DNA of 64,000 nt. Origin: Clostridium estertheticum (GTDB lineage Bacteria; Bacillota; Clostridia; Clostridiales; Clostridiaceae). Under the pieces are notes generated by a model that was given only the letters and a program-made list of their open reading frames with translations, did no database searches and was not told the origin of the DNA. The position numbers were made by a program, and so were the translations under genes. The stretch covers positions 1,199,001 through 1,263,000 of the forward strand of contig NZ_JAAMNH020000001.1 of the NCBI RefSeq assembly GCF_011065935.2, written 5' to 3'. Positions 8,234 to 17,047 of the stretch are shown one piece after another; positions within the stretch are counted from its first letter, which is position 1; every line of letters begins with the position of its first letter.

Positions 8234-9184
8234 ATGAGCAATACTAAGGTAGCTGTAATTGAAAGAAAAGCATTGATTTTCAATGTGCAAAAATACAATA
8301 TGTATGATGGACCAGGAGTAAGGACACTGGTGTTCTTTAAAGGATGCCCATTGCGTTGCAAATGGTGTGCTAATCCTGAAGGACTTGAACGAAAACATCA
8401 AGTTATGTTCAAAAAAGACTCCTGCATTGACTGCGGTGCCTGCGCTACGGTTTGTCCGGTTTCCATACATACTATGTCAAAAGAGCTAAAACATGAGATA
8501 AACCATAGCATTGATTGTATAGGTTGCCGAAAATGTGAGGAAGTTTGTACTGAGTCTGCAATATCCATTGTTGGAGAGGTAAAAACTGTTTCCGAGCTTA
8601 TGGAAATTATTGAAGAAGATGTTGTGTTTTATGATGTTTCAGGTGGCGGCGTTACATTAGGTGGCGGTGAGGTACTTATGCAACCTGAATTCGCAGCAAA
8701 TTTACTTATGGCATGTAAGCAAGAAGGCATCAATACTGCCATTGAAACATCTGGCTATGCAAAACTGGAATCAATACTTCAGGTTGCTGAGTTCACGGAT
8801 TTATTCCTTTTTGATATAAAGCACATTGATGCCCAGCGTCACTATAAGCTTACAGGAGTGCACAATGAGCGAATACTAGATAACCTTACGGAACTTCTGA
8901 GGCGAAGGTACAATGTTAAAGTCAGAATGCCCTTGCTCAAAGGCATAAATGATAATCAGGATGAAATTGAGAAGGTAATTGAATTTTTGATGCCTTTCCG
9001 TGATTACAAAAACTTTAAAGGGATAGATTTGCTTCCTTATCATAAAATGGGTGTAAATAAGTACACACAATTAGAAATGGAGTATCCAATACAGGGAGAT
9101 CCAAGCTTAAGCAGTGAAGACCTTAACAGGATTGAGAGCTGGATTAAAAAATATGATTTTCCAGTTGTGGTTATGAAACATTAA
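8234..9184 (+). CDS. cutD: Choline TMA-lyase activating enzyme, radical SAM
   Basis: CutD uses S-adenosylmethionine and a 4Fe-4S cluster to make the glycyl radical on CutC. The 316-residue protein has the radical-SAM motif CPLRCKWC (Cys38, Cys42, Cys45) and a ferredoxin-like insert with two cysteine sets (CIDCGACATVC and CIGCRKCEEVC) as in other glycyl-radical activases. The GGGE-like SAM segment appears as TLGGGEVL. It directly follows cutC and is co-oriented, so its partner is not in doubt. Confidence 0.95.
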   Translation: MSNTKVAVIERKALIFNVQKYNMYDGPGVRTLVFFKGCPLRCKWCANPEGLERKHQVMFKKDSCIDCGACATVCPVSIHTMSKELKHEINHSIDCIGCRKCEEVCTESAISIVGEVKTVSELMEIIEEDVVFYDVSGGGVTLGGGEVLMQPEFAANLLMACKQEGINTAIETSGYAKLESILQVAEFTDLFLFDIKHIDAQRHYKLTGVHNERILDNLTELLRRRYNVKVRMPLLKGINDNQDEIEKVIEFLMPFRDYKNFKGIDLLPYHKMGVNKYTQLEMEYPIQGDPSLSSEDLNRIESWIKKYDFPVVVMKH

Positions 9185-9227
9185 TAAATGATTATTAGAA
9201 TAGAAAATAGATTGAGAGGTAACTTTT

Positions 9228-9581
9228 ATGGGAACAGTTGGTGAAAAAGGTATACAACGTGTCATAGAAGAATCAGTACCTGGAAAGCAGGTTACAATCG
9301 CTCATGTTATTGCCTCACCCATGCCAGACATTTATGAGCGCTTGGGGATAGACGATAAAGGATCAATTGGAATTTTAACTATAACACCATATGAAGCGGC
9401 TATTATTGCAGCTGATGTTGCAACAAAGGCAGCGAATGTTGAAATTGGATTTCTAGATCGTTTTACTGGCTCTTTAATTCTTACCGGTGATGTTCAGAGC
9501 GTTGAAACAGCACTTAATGCGGTAAATGATACATTGAAAAATTTGTTGGACTTTACAATAGCTCCTATTACAAGAACATGA
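9228..9581 (+). CDS. Circularly permuted BMC shell protein, EutS/PduU type
   Basis: The 117-residue protein starts with the strand-forming segment RVIEESVPGKQVTIAHVIA and then has the BMC core ILTITPYEAAIIAADVATKA, the order found in the permuted EutS/PduU family. Such proteins form hexamers with a small beta-barrel cap over the pore. Its stop overlaps the start of eutP by 4 bp, which implies coupled translation. Confidence 0.88.
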   Translation: MGTVGEKGIQRVIEESVPGKQVTIAHVIASPMPDIYERLGIDDKGSIGILTITPYEAAIIAADVATKAANVEIGFLDRFTGSLILTGDVQSVETALNAVNDTLKNLLDFTIAPITRT

Positions 9582-10027
9582 GAAAGAAGCGTGTAATGGT
9601 TATAGGACCCTCACGTTGTGGGAAGACCACATTGGTTAATATCCTTAATGATTATGATGGACCACTCAGGAAAACACAAGATATGATTTATGGAGTGAAT
9701 ACTATAGATGTTCCAGGTTCTTATATTGAAAACCCGTGGATGTACAAACATTTAATTGCAGCCGCGCAGGATGCATCCCATGTTTTGATTTTAGTTGATC
9801 AGTCAAGGTGCGGTAATATGTATTCCCCTGGCTTTGCTAAAGCATTTAGATGTCCTGTAATTGGTGTAATAACGAAAATTGATTTAATGCCGGAAAATGA
9901 GGAATTGTGTTTGAGGCAGCTTGCAAGCATTGGAGTATCTGAGCCTTATTATAAGATTAGTGCTTCTAGTGGGGTGGGCACCGGTGCTTTGAAAGAATAT
10001 TTATTTAATGTTGAAAAAAAAGGGTAA
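9578..10027 (+). CDS. eutP: EutP/PduV-family small GTPase-like protein
   Basis: The 149-residue protein has a P-loop GPSRCGKT at residues 10-17, a DVPGSY switch-like segment and an ITKID nucleotide-specificity motif. EutP/PduV proteins accompany many microcompartments; PduV has been linked to compartment positioning, and some EutP homologues are reported to have acetate kinase activity. No separate acetate kinase gene is seen in the locus, so such a role here would make sense but is inference. Its ATG overlaps the preceding stop. Confidence 0.85.
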   Translation: MRKKRVMVIGPSRCGKTTLVNILNDYDGPLRKTQDMIYGVNTIDVPGSYIENPWMYKHLIAAAQDASHVLILVDQSRCGNMYSPGFAKAFRCPVIGVITKIDLMPENEELCLRQLASIGVSEPYYKISASSGVGTGALKEYLFNVEKKG

Positions 10028-10039
10028 AGGGGGAGTAAG

Positions 10040-10720
10040 ATGAAATTTATTACCGAAAATGATTTACGGGATTTAAATAGAAAAGAACCTTTTACAAACT
10101 ATGAAATAGAACCGGGAGCAAGACTTACGCCTGGAGCGCGTCAGTTCTTGTCAGATCGGGGGATCAATATGTATGACAATGATCCTTATACAAAGAAAAA
10201 CACTGTAAATGTAAAACAGGCACCAGCAATACCGGAGATAGTGAACACTTGGAAAAAGAAGAAACTCCGTAGCAAGATGAAGTCCACGGAAGCATTGTTC
10301 CTTCTTTATGAAGAAGAGCTTTTGAGTGGGGATGCTTCTTTGGCCCAGAGTGTTATTAATTTAGGTAAACAGTTCTCCTGCATTAAAAATCATGTGGATG
10401 GGAAAGGTCCTGTGGAAAACCTAAATCTCACGGAGTGCACAGGGATAAAGGTGGATAATTTTTCTGATGATTTGGATGATTGCTTTGAAATCACAGAGTC
10501 CCATATGCAGCTTAAGCAAGGAAGGAAGATTATAATTTTGCATAGACTAAGGTGTGATCTTCGCGAAATTGAACCGGTTGTTTTAGAAGTATATGAGGGC
10601 AGTGATAAAGATAAAGACCTGTGTAGTGAAGTTATCAGCAAGGTTAATCAGATTATTAATACCTTGTCACAAATTATTTGCTCGGTTTTAGGAGGTAAAG
10701 AATGCCAGAGAAAAAGTTAA
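10040..10720 (+). CDS. Cobalamin adenosyltransferase-like (EutT-type) protein
   Basis: The 226-residue protein opens with the segment EPGARLTPGARQFLSDRGI, shared with EutT/EutQ-type microcompartment proteins. It continues with a helical domain (KSTEALFLLYEEEL near residue 78; HRLRCDLREIEP near residue 177) that resembles EutT/PduO adenosyltransferases. CutC does not use B12, so an adenosylcobalamin-making role is not expected. It may be a relict, an assembly factor, or may bind another ligand. The assignment rests on general resemblance, and the metal/cobalamin motif of EutT is not evident. Its end overlaps eutJ by 19 bp. Confidence 0.55.
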   Translation: MKFITENDLRDLNRKEPFTNYEIEPGARLTPGARQFLSDRGINMYDNDPYTKKNTVNVKQAPAIPEIVNTWKKKKLRSKMKSTEALFLLYEEELLSGDASLAQSVINLGKQFSCIKNHVDGKGPVENLNLTECTGIKVDNFSDDLDDCFEITESHMQLKQGRKIIILHRLRCDLREIEPVVLEVYEGSDKDKDLCSEVISKVNQIINTLSQIICSVLGGKECQRKS

Positions 10721-11547
10721 ATTTTGAATACTGTGATGGGCTTGTTCGGGATTTTGAAGATGTAGTGAAACATCCCATTGTGGGTAAATCTTCTGTTTAC
10801 TATACAGGAGTTGATTTGGGAACGGCATGTGTTGTTTTAGCGGTTTTAGATGAAAACTACAAACCGGTGGCAGGTGCTTATAGATATGCAGATGTAGTTC
10901 GAGATGGTATGGTTGTGGATTATATGGGTGCAATTAAAATTGTTAGAGAACTAAAGCAAGAGATTGAGGAGAAATTAGGGACAGAATTGATTTATGCAGC
11001 TGCTGCAATTCCTCCCGGGACTGATGCTTTGGATTCAGGAGCAGTTAAGAATGTGGTTCAGGCTGCTGGGTTTGAAATTACAAACGTGCTTGATGAATCT
11101 ACGGCTGCCAATAATGTGCTTAAAATTCAGGATGGTGCAGTTGTAGATGTGGGCGGTGGAACAACAGGAATTTCGATTCTAAAGGATGGAGAAGTTGTTT
11201 ACGTTGCGGATGAGCCAACAGGAGGTACCCATTTTTCCTTGGTTGTTTCGGGTGCATATAAAATGTCTTTTGCACAGGGCGAATTATATAAGCGTGATCC
11301 TCAAAAACACAAAGAACTTTTACCAGTACTTAAACCTGTAGTTGAAAAAATTGCATCTATTATTAATCAGCATATCAAAGGGTATGATGTAAAGGAAATA
11401 TGTTTGGTAGGCGGAACATGCTGCCTAACAGGTATTGAAAAAATTATAGAGAAGCAAACAGGTATTTTTACTCACAAGCCTCAAAATCCTATGTTTGTAA
11501 CTCCTTTAGGAATAGCACTTAGTTGCACTCAGGAAAGTATAGTTTAG
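10702..11547 (+). CDS. eutJ: EutJ-like chaperone-type ATPase
   Basis: The 281-residue protein is a member of the actin/Hsp70-ATPase fold: phosphate-1 loop GVDLGTACVVLAV near residue 37, phosphate-2 VDVGGGTTGISI, and adenosine-binding LVGGTCCLTGIE. EutJ is found in ethanolamine and glycyl-radical microcompartment operons and is thought to help fold or assemble cargo. The start is an ATG 6 bp after GGAGG within the end of the previous gene. Confidence 0.88.
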   Translation: MPEKKLNFEYCDGLVRDFEDVVKHPIVGKSSVYYTGVDLGTACVVLAVLDENYKPVAGAYRYADVVRDGMVVDYMGAIKIVRELKQEIEEKLGTELIYAAAAIPPGTDALDSGAVKNVVQAAGFEITNVLDESTAANNVLKIQDGAVVDVGGGTTGISILKDGEVVYVADEPTGGTHFSLVVSGAYKMSFAQGELYKRDPQKHKELLPVLKPVVEKIASIINQHIKGYDVKEICLVGGTCCLTGIEKIIEKQTGIFTHKPQNPMFVTPLGIALSCTQESIV

Positions 11548-11562
11548 GGGGGAGGCTTAGAT

Positions 11563-11868
11563 ATGGAGTTTCGAATTATTAAATCCCCAACACCAGGTAC
11601 TATAGATATTCTTATGCGCCGAATGGGGACAGGCGTCGACAAAGAAAAGATTTGTGTTGATGCAGTTGGTCTTGTGCAGGGGAGAATGATAGAGATGATT
11701 TGCGCAGCTGATATTGCTGAAAAGGCAGTTGGTGTCACAGTAGAAGATATTAGAGGAAGTTGTCCTCAGAACATGATAATGATTGCGATTTTTGGCGATA
11801 CTGCATCTGTTGAGTCTGCCATTGTGGAGATTAAACGAAAGCTAGAAAAGGAGAAAGATTTATGTTAA
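11563..11868 (+). CDS. GrpU-like BMC shell protein with a pore cysteine
   Basis: The 101-residue protein has an unusual N-terminal stretch (residues 1-30) followed by a divergent BMC domain (VDAVGLVQGRMIEMICAADIA). A cysteine at position 67 in the motif RGSCPQ falls at the pore loop. GrpU proteins of glycyl-radical microcompartments are reported to bind an Fe-S cluster through one such cysteine per subunit, at the same residue number as far as I recall. An Fe-S cluster in the shell pore is therefore likely. Its stop overlaps the next start by 7 bp. Confidence 0.75.
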   Translation: MEFRIIKSPTPGTIDILMRRMGTGVDKEKICVDAVGLVQGRMIEMICAADIAEKAVGVTVEDIRGSCPQNMIMIAIFGDTASVESAIVEIKRKLEKEKDLC

Positions 11869-12125
11869 TAGCGAAACTGATTGATAGTGTTTGGGCAACA
11901 AGAAAAGCAGAATCACTTAATGGACTAAAGTTTATGCTGGCGGAAGTAATTGGCGGCACAAGTGCTGGTCAGCGGTTGATTGTTGTAGATATCATCAGTG
12001 CCGGTATTGGAGACAGGGTTATTGTATGCACAGGCTCATCGGCTCGCCGAATGCTCGGTGATGATGATATCCCAGTTGATGCAGTTGTTATCGGAATCGT
12101 TGATGATGATTGCAAAGTTGTATAG
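11862..12125 (+). CDS. eutN: EutN/CcmL-type pentameric vertex protein
   Basis: This 87-residue protein has the BMC-P pattern: start MLIAKLIDSVWATRKAE, the conserved VDIISAGIGDRVIV strand and a final VDAVVIGIVD. Pentamers of this family close the vertices of the polyhedral shell. It is the only vertex protein in the operon, as one copy is enough. Confidence 0.92.
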   Translation: MLIAKLIDSVWATRKAESLNGLKFMLAEVIGGTSAGQRLIVVDIISAGIGDRVIVCTGSSARRMLGDDDIPVDAVVIGIVDDDCKVV

Positions 12126-12136
12126 GAGGGGTTAGA

Positions 12137-13465
12137 ATGAGTCTTCTTGATATGGTTAGAGAAGCTGGTGTTATTGGTGCAGGGGGTGCAGGATTCCCTA
12201 CCCATGTAAAACTAGCATCAAAGTCTGAATATATTCTTCTTAACGGAGCTGAATGTGAACCGCTACTGAGGGTGGACCAGCAGTTGATGAAACTATTTCC
12301 CGATGAAATAATTAAAGGATTTGTTGCAGCTGGAAAGTTTATTGGCGCTAGTAAAGCTCTTATAGGTGTTAAAGGAAAGCATAAAGAAGCGATTTCTATT
12401 TTGAGAGATAGGATTGAGACGTTGCAGGTAGGTGATTTCGTTGAAGTGAAAGAGCTTCCGGATATTTACCCTGTAGGTGATGAGCAAGTTCTTGTTTATG
12501 AACTTACAGGAAGAGTTGTTCCTGAAATGGGTATCCCAATTCAGGTTGGATGTGTAGTAGTAAATACAGAAACGGTATTAAATATTTACAATGCTTCTAT
12601 GGGAGAGCCAGTTACAGAAAAATATATCACAGTTGCAGGAGATATACCTAAAAGTTTGACCATAAAAGTGCCAGTTGGCACACCTATTATAGATGTGCTA
12701 AGGCAAAGTGGTATAGAAAATTTTGAAGGTTATGCCATTATTGATGGCGGTCCTATGATGGGTCCTGTTATGAGTAATATTGATGGATATATTACAAAGA
12801 AAAATAAGGGATTTGTAATTTTGAAAAAACAGCATGCTCTGATTCGCAAGAAATCTATGAATATAGAACAGGCAAGAAGAGTGAATAGAGCTTCCTGTGA
12901 GCAGTGCCGTATGTGTACGGATATGTGTCCTCGCTTTCTTATTGGACATAATGTGCAACCACACAAGATGATGACAGCTTTAAATTATGCATTAACAGAT
13001 GTTGAAGGTCAGAAGAGCGCACAGCTATGCTGTCAGTGTAATTTATGTGAATTGTTCTCTTGCCCAGTAGGACTTTATCCGAAATCTGCAAATCTCTATT
13101 TTAAAGAGAAATTAGCCCTGCAGAATATAAGGTATAAGCCAATGCAGTCAGAATTCACTTCCCGAAAAAGCCGTGAGTATCGTTTGGTTCCAAGTAAGCG
13201 TCTTATTGCAAGACTAGGTTTGCATGATTTTGACAAGCCGGCTCCTATGACGGAAGTTGAAATAAAACCTGAATTAGTACATATTGCAACAAGACAACAT
13301 GTAGGGGCACCTGCATTGAACCTTGTTAATCTTGGCGATCATGTGCAAATGGGACAGCTAATCGGCAAAATTCCTGAAGGTAGTTTAGGTGCTGCAATTC
13401 ATGCAAGCATTTCAGGAACCATTGTGGAGTGTGGAAATGATTTTATTGTAATAAGGAGGGATTAA
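12137..13465 (+). CDS. PduS-like flavo/iron-sulfur electron-transfer protein (RnfC-like)
   Basis: The ATG at 12137, after GGAGGGG, gives 442 residues; the longer frame opens at a less likely upstream codon. The N-terminus has the RnfC/Nqo1-like FMN-NADH region (GAGGAGFPTHVKL), a central SLBB segment, two ferredoxin motifs (Cys254/257/260/264 and Cys298-309 with CCQCNLCELFSCP) and a C-terminal barrel-sandwich domain. In the propanediol compartment PduS reduces cobalamin; here, without B12, it may instead recycle NADH or move electrons through the Fe-S shell proteins next to it (GrpU-like and PduT-like). Confidence 0.85.
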   Translation: MSLLDMVREAGVIGAGGAGFPTHVKLASKSEYILLNGAECEPLLRVDQQLMKLFPDEIIKGFVAAGKFIGASKALIGVKGKHKEAISILRDRIETLQVGDFVEVKELPDIYPVGDEQVLVYELTGRVVPEMGIPIQVGCVVVNTETVLNIYNASMGEPVTEKYITVAGDIPKSLTIKVPVGTPIIDVLRQSGIENFEGYAIIDGGPMMGPVMSNIDGYITKKNKGFVILKKQHALIRKKSMNIEQARRVNRASCEQCRMCTDMCPRFLIGHNVQPHKMMTALNYALTDVEGQKSAQLCCQCNLCELFSCPVGLYPKSANLYFKEKLALQNIRYKPMQSEFTSRKSREYRLVPSKRLIARLGLHDFDKPAPMTEVEIKPELVHIATRQHVGAPALNLVNLGDHVQMGQLIGKIPEGSLGAAIHASISGTIVECGNDFIVIRRD

Positions 13466-13466
13466 T

Positions 13467-14015
13467 ATGTCCATAGCAATAGGGATGGTTGAATTTACAA
13501 GTATTGCACGTGGTATATATGCAGCAGATCAGATGTTAAAAATTGCTGATGTAGAAATAGTTACAGCCAGTTCTGTTTGCCCCGGAAAGTATATAGTTAT
13601 TGTCCAGGGAGATGTTGCATCAGTTCAAGATTCAGTGAGTGTTGGTGAAAAAATGGCAGAAGAATTTTTGGTTGATTCTATTGTTATACCAAATGTCAGT
13701 CCTTTAGTTTTCCCGGCAATAACAGGTGCAACCATGCCAGATGAAATTCAAGCACTAGGAATTATGGAGTCTTTCTCCCTTTCAACCATGGTTATCGCAG
13801 CTGATGCAATCTTGAAAGCTGCTGATATACAGCCGCTAGAGCTACGACTTGGAAATGGACTAGGCGGTAAGTCATTCTTTACTTTTACCGGAGATGTGGC
13901 TGCGGTTGAAACCGGTATTGAAACAGGAAAGGCTATTGCAATAGAGAAAGGACTGCTTGTAAATGCAGAGGTTATAGCTTCACCCTCTGACAGATTATTG
14001 TCATCTTTGTTCTAA
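13467..14015 (+). CDS. PduT-like tandem BMC protein with Fe-S pore cysteine
   Basis: The 182-residue protein has two BMC domains (about 1-85 and 92-178). Cys38, in SSVCPGKY of the first domain, is at the position where PduT trimers hold a 4Fe-4S cluster in the central pore. It begins one base after the stop of the PduS-like gene, as in pdu operons where the two proteins interact. Together they form a likely path for electrons across the shell. Confidence 0.88.
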   Translation: MSIAIGMVEFTSIARGIYAADQMLKIADVEIVTASSVCPGKYIVIVQGDVASVQDSVSVGEKMAEEFLVDSIVIPNVSPLVFPAITGATMPDEIQALGIMESFSLSTMVIAADAILKAADIQPLELRLGNGLGGKSFFTFTGDVAAVETGIETGKAIAIEKGLLVNAEVIASPSDRLLSSLF

Positions 14016-14085
14016 TATATCAGAACTTATATATATAAGAAGATGTTTTAAATGACTATACCAATAAATGTAAGGATGTGAAAGA

Positions 14086-14736
14086 ATGAAAAAATTAATT
14101 TGTGTAAAAGATATTCATGATGTTGAAAAGCAAGGACAAAAGGTATTTTATATTGATAGTAATACAATTATTACTCCAGCAGCAAAAGACGCAGCAAGAG
14201 ATTGTGGAATAGAGTTTTCTACGGAAGCTCATGTATGTGAGGTAAAGAGTTCTTGTGAAGTAAAAGTGTCTGAGCCGGCAAAAGTCAGTGAGGGTGAACT
14301 GGACAAAGATATGATATATAAGGTATTCAAGGCTATGATGGATAAAGGACTTTTAAGTGGAATCTTTGATGCAGTGTCTGACAAGCCATATATTTCTGAG
14401 AAGGATTGTGGTGGTTTGAAAATCGTTCGTGGTAAGTCAGTAAGGATGGATGTTTTTGATACTGGAAATCCTAATGACAAAGTAGTCTATCAGGAAATTA
14501 TCAATGCCGAAGACGGTTGTTCAATGAATGCAGGATTTATTACAATTGAAGGTTGCAGCTTCGACTGGGAAACAACTTGCGAAGAGCTTTACCACGTTGT
14601 GGAAGGTACATTGGTAGTAACAGTTGACGGAAAGGTTTATACTGCACAACCTGGTGACTCAGTATTCTTCCCTAAGGGAGCTAAATTAGCATTTGGTTCA
14701 CCTGACAAGATGAAAGCATTCTATGCTACGCATTAG
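14086..14736 (+). CDS. eutQ: EutQ-like cupin protein
   Basis: The 216-residue protein has an N-terminal segment with TPAAKDAARDCGI, shared with other eut-type proteins, a variable linker, and a C-terminal cupin (CEELYHVVEGTLVVTVDG, QPGDSVFFPKGAKL). Salmonella EutQ is reported to have acetate kinase activity; with PduL at 17048 making acetyl phosphate, EutQ could yield ATP and acetate. A 70-bp gap without a promoter precedes it. Confidence 0.85.
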   Translation: MKKLICVKDIHDVEKQGQKVFYIDSNTIITPAAKDAARDCGIEFSTEAHVCEVKSSCEVKVSEPAKVSEGELDKDMIYKVFKAMMDKGLLSGIFDAVSDKPYISEKDCGGLKIVRGKSVRMDVFDTGNPNDKVVYQEIINAEDGCSMNAGFITIEGCSFDWETTCEELYHVVEGTLVVTVDGKVYTAQPGDSVFFPKGAKLAFGSPDKMKAFYATH

Positions 14737-14767
14737 AAAGTTTGATGGAAGGTAAGGAGGGTTAGGA

Positions 14768-15457
14768 ATGCAGGCACTTGGGTTAATAGAAACAAAAGGA
14801 CTCATTGCAGCTATTGAGAGTGCAGATGCTATGCTCAAGGCGGCGGATGTGAATCTCTTGGAAAAGACATATGTAGGTGGAGGTCTTGTTTCAATTATTG
14901 TAACTGGAGATGTAGGTGCGGTGAAAGCAGCTGTAGAGGCTGGTGGAGCAGCAGTTAGAAAAATAAATAGCGCACTTCTGGTTTCAGAGCATGTGATTCC
15001 CCGTCCTCATGAGGAATTGGAAAAGATGATTATACCCGCAGCACCGCTGAAAAATGTAGAAATCTCAACTGATGTGTCAGCAAAAACTGAATCCGAAGAG
15101 GAAGTAAAAGTTGAAATCATTGAAGAAGACACTGTAGAGGTTCCTGTTGAAGGTGAAGAAATAGTATTTGAAAATTTAGTAGTGGAAGATTCAGAAGGTA
15201 CGGAATTCTTAGCAGAAAAAACAGCTACTTCTTTAGAAGTGGATTTGTGTGAGTTGTATAATAAGGAAGCTGTAGATAAGATGGTACTTGAATACGGTTT
15301 GGAAGAAGCTATTAAGATTCTGAGCAAGTTTAAAGTGATAGAACTTCGAAATTTAGCCCGTCAATATAAAAACTTTGGTATCGCAGGAAGGAGAGTTTCT
15401 AAGGCTAATAAAATACTCCTGCTTACAGAGTTCAGAAAATATTACGGAAATAATTAA
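14768..15457 (+). CDS. BMC-H shell protein with acidic linker and C-terminal helical domain
   Basis: Residues 1-90 are a normal BMC-H domain (ALGLIETKGLIAAIESADAM). Residues 95-150 are a Glu/Val-rich acidic linker, and residues 155-229 form a compact helical, basic domain (VIELRNLARQYKNFGIAGRR) like SAP or Rho-N modules, which often bind nucleic acid or proteins. Tailed BMC-H proteins of this kind may tether cargo or position the compartment. The function of the tail is not known to me. Confidence 0.82.
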   Translation: MQALGLIETKGLIAAIESADAMLKAADVNLLEKTYVGGGLVSIIVTGDVGAVKAAVEAGGAAVRKINSALLVSEHVIPRPHEELEKMIIPAAPLKNVEISTDVSAKTESEEEVKVEIIEEDTVEVPVEGEEIVFENLVVEDSEGTEFLAEKTATSLEVDLCELYNKEAVDKMVLEYGLEEAIKILSKFKVIELRNLARQYKNFGIAGRRVSKANKILLLTEFRKYYGNN

Positions 15458-15501
15458 GGTAGTTATAGAACTTTATGAGAAAAAGAATGGAGGGGTATTA
15501 A

Positions 15502-17046
15502 TTGGAGAATATGGATTATGATTTACGTTCCGTACAAGAAGCAAGAAATCTGGCAAGACTCGGAAAAATTGCGGCAGAGCAGATTGCTGATTATACCGAA
15601 GAGCAAATAAATAGGATTTTGTGCAATATGGTAAAGGTAGCAGAAGAAAATTCAGTTTGTCTAGCCAAGATGGCCGTTGAAGAAACTGGTTTTGGAAAAG
15701 TTGAGGATAAGACTTATAAAAATCATATGGCTTCTACTTTGGTGTATAATGCCATTAAAGATATGAAGACCATTGGTGTTATTCGCGAAGATGAGGTTGA
15801 AAAGGTAATTGATATTGCTGAGCCAGTTGGTTTGATAATGGGAATTGTACCTTCTACAAATCCAACATCAACTGCTATTTTCAAAGCAATAATTGCAGTT
15901 AAGTCACGTAATGCAATTGTGTTTTCACCACATCCTGCTGCACTAAAATGTACAATGAAGGCAATAAACCTTATGAATGACGCTGCAGTAGCGGCAGGAG
16001 CGCCTGCCAATATTATCAGTAGTCTTTCTACCCTATCTATTGGGGCTACAAATGAGTTAATGAAATGTAAAGAAGTTGCTCTAATTATTGCAACTGGTGG
16101 CCCAGGAATGGTAAAGGCCGCTTATAGTGCGGGTAAACCTGCATTGGGTGTTGGTGCTGGTAACTCTCCGGCTTATATTGAGAAAACTGCTAATGTTGCG
16201 CAAGCAGTTAGGAATATTATGGCAAGTAAGACTTTTGACTATGGAACTATTTGTGCATCTGAACAGTCTATAATTGTTGAAGAGTGCAACCATGATCAAG
16301 TAGTGGCTGAACTTAAGAAGCAGGGCGGTTATTTTATGACAGCTGAAGAAACTGCAAAAGTTTGTGCTTTGTTATTTAAGAATGGACACACTATGAGTGC
16401 CAAATTCGTAGGAAGATCTCCTCAGGTTATTGCGACTTCTGCAGGTATTTCCATTCCTGAGGGAACTAAGGTTCTTATAGGTGAGCAGCAAGATGTTGGT
16501 GAGGCTTATCCGCTGTCCTTCGAAAAACTCACAACGGTATTAGCTTTTTATACAGTGAAAGATTGGCACGAGGCATGCGAGCTTAGCATCAAATTACTTC
16601 AGAACGGAATCGGACACACTATGAGTATTCATACAGAAGACAGAGATATTGTAATGAAGTTTGCTAAAAAACCAGCAGCTCGTATTTTAGTCAATACTGG
16701 TGGAACCCAAGGTGGTACCGGTGCAAGCACAGGACTTATACCTTCATTTACACTAGGTTGCGGTACATGGGGAGGAAGTTCTGTTTCAGAAAATGTTACT
16801 CCAATGCATTTGATTAATATAAAAAGAGTTGCATATGGCATTAGGGATTGCAGTACATTAGCTTCCGCAGATCCGACTTTTAATCACCCTGAATTCTCTG
16901 GTAGTTGTGGAGTTCAGAATGCCGTAGCATGCGGTTCTATAAGTCCTGACTCATATGCAGCTGCATCTAAGAACGATTGCACTGATAATGAAAAGCTTTT
17001 GAAGCTGGTAAATGAACTAGTAAATGCAATGAAGGGAGCCAACTAA
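15502..17046 (+). CDS. CoA-acylating acetaldehyde dehydrogenase (active copy)
   Basis: The enzyme turns acetaldehyde, CoA and NAD+ into acetyl-CoA and NADH inside the shell. The 514-residue protein keeps Asn120 (PSTNP) and the catalytic Cys251 (TICASEQS), unlike the homologue at 4018. The C-terminus has a linker and an amphipathic helix (EKLLKLVNELVNAMKG) that is likely an encapsulation peptide. TTG 15502 is 6 bp after GGAGGGG; ATG 15511, 15 bp away, is less likely. The literature calls the equivalent gene cutF in choline loci. Confidence 0.92.
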   Translation: MENMDYDLRSVQEARNLARLGKIAAEQIADYTEEQINRILCNMVKVAEENSVCLAKMAVEETGFGKVEDKTYKNHMASTLVYNAIKDMKTIGVIREDEVEKVIDIAEPVGLIMGIVPSTNPTSTAIFKAIIAVKSRNAIVFSPHPAALKCTMKAINLMNDAAVAAGAPANIISSLSTLSIGATNELMKCKEVALIIATGGPGMVKAAYSAGKPALGVGAGNSPAYIEKTANVAQAVRNIMASKTFDYGTICASEQSIIVEECNHDQVVAELKKQGGYFMTAEETAKVCALLFKNGHTMSAKFVGRSPQVIATSAGISIPEGTKVLIGEQQDVGEAYPLSFEKLTTVLAFYTVKDWHEACELSIKLLQNGIGHTMSIHTEDRDIVMKFAKKPAARILVNTGGTQGGTGASTGLIPSFTLGCGTWGGSSVSENVTPMHLINIKRVAYGIRDCSTLASADPTFNHPEFSGSCGVQNAVACGSISPDSYAAASKNDCTDNEKLLKLVNELVNAMKGAN

Positions 17047-17047
17047 A

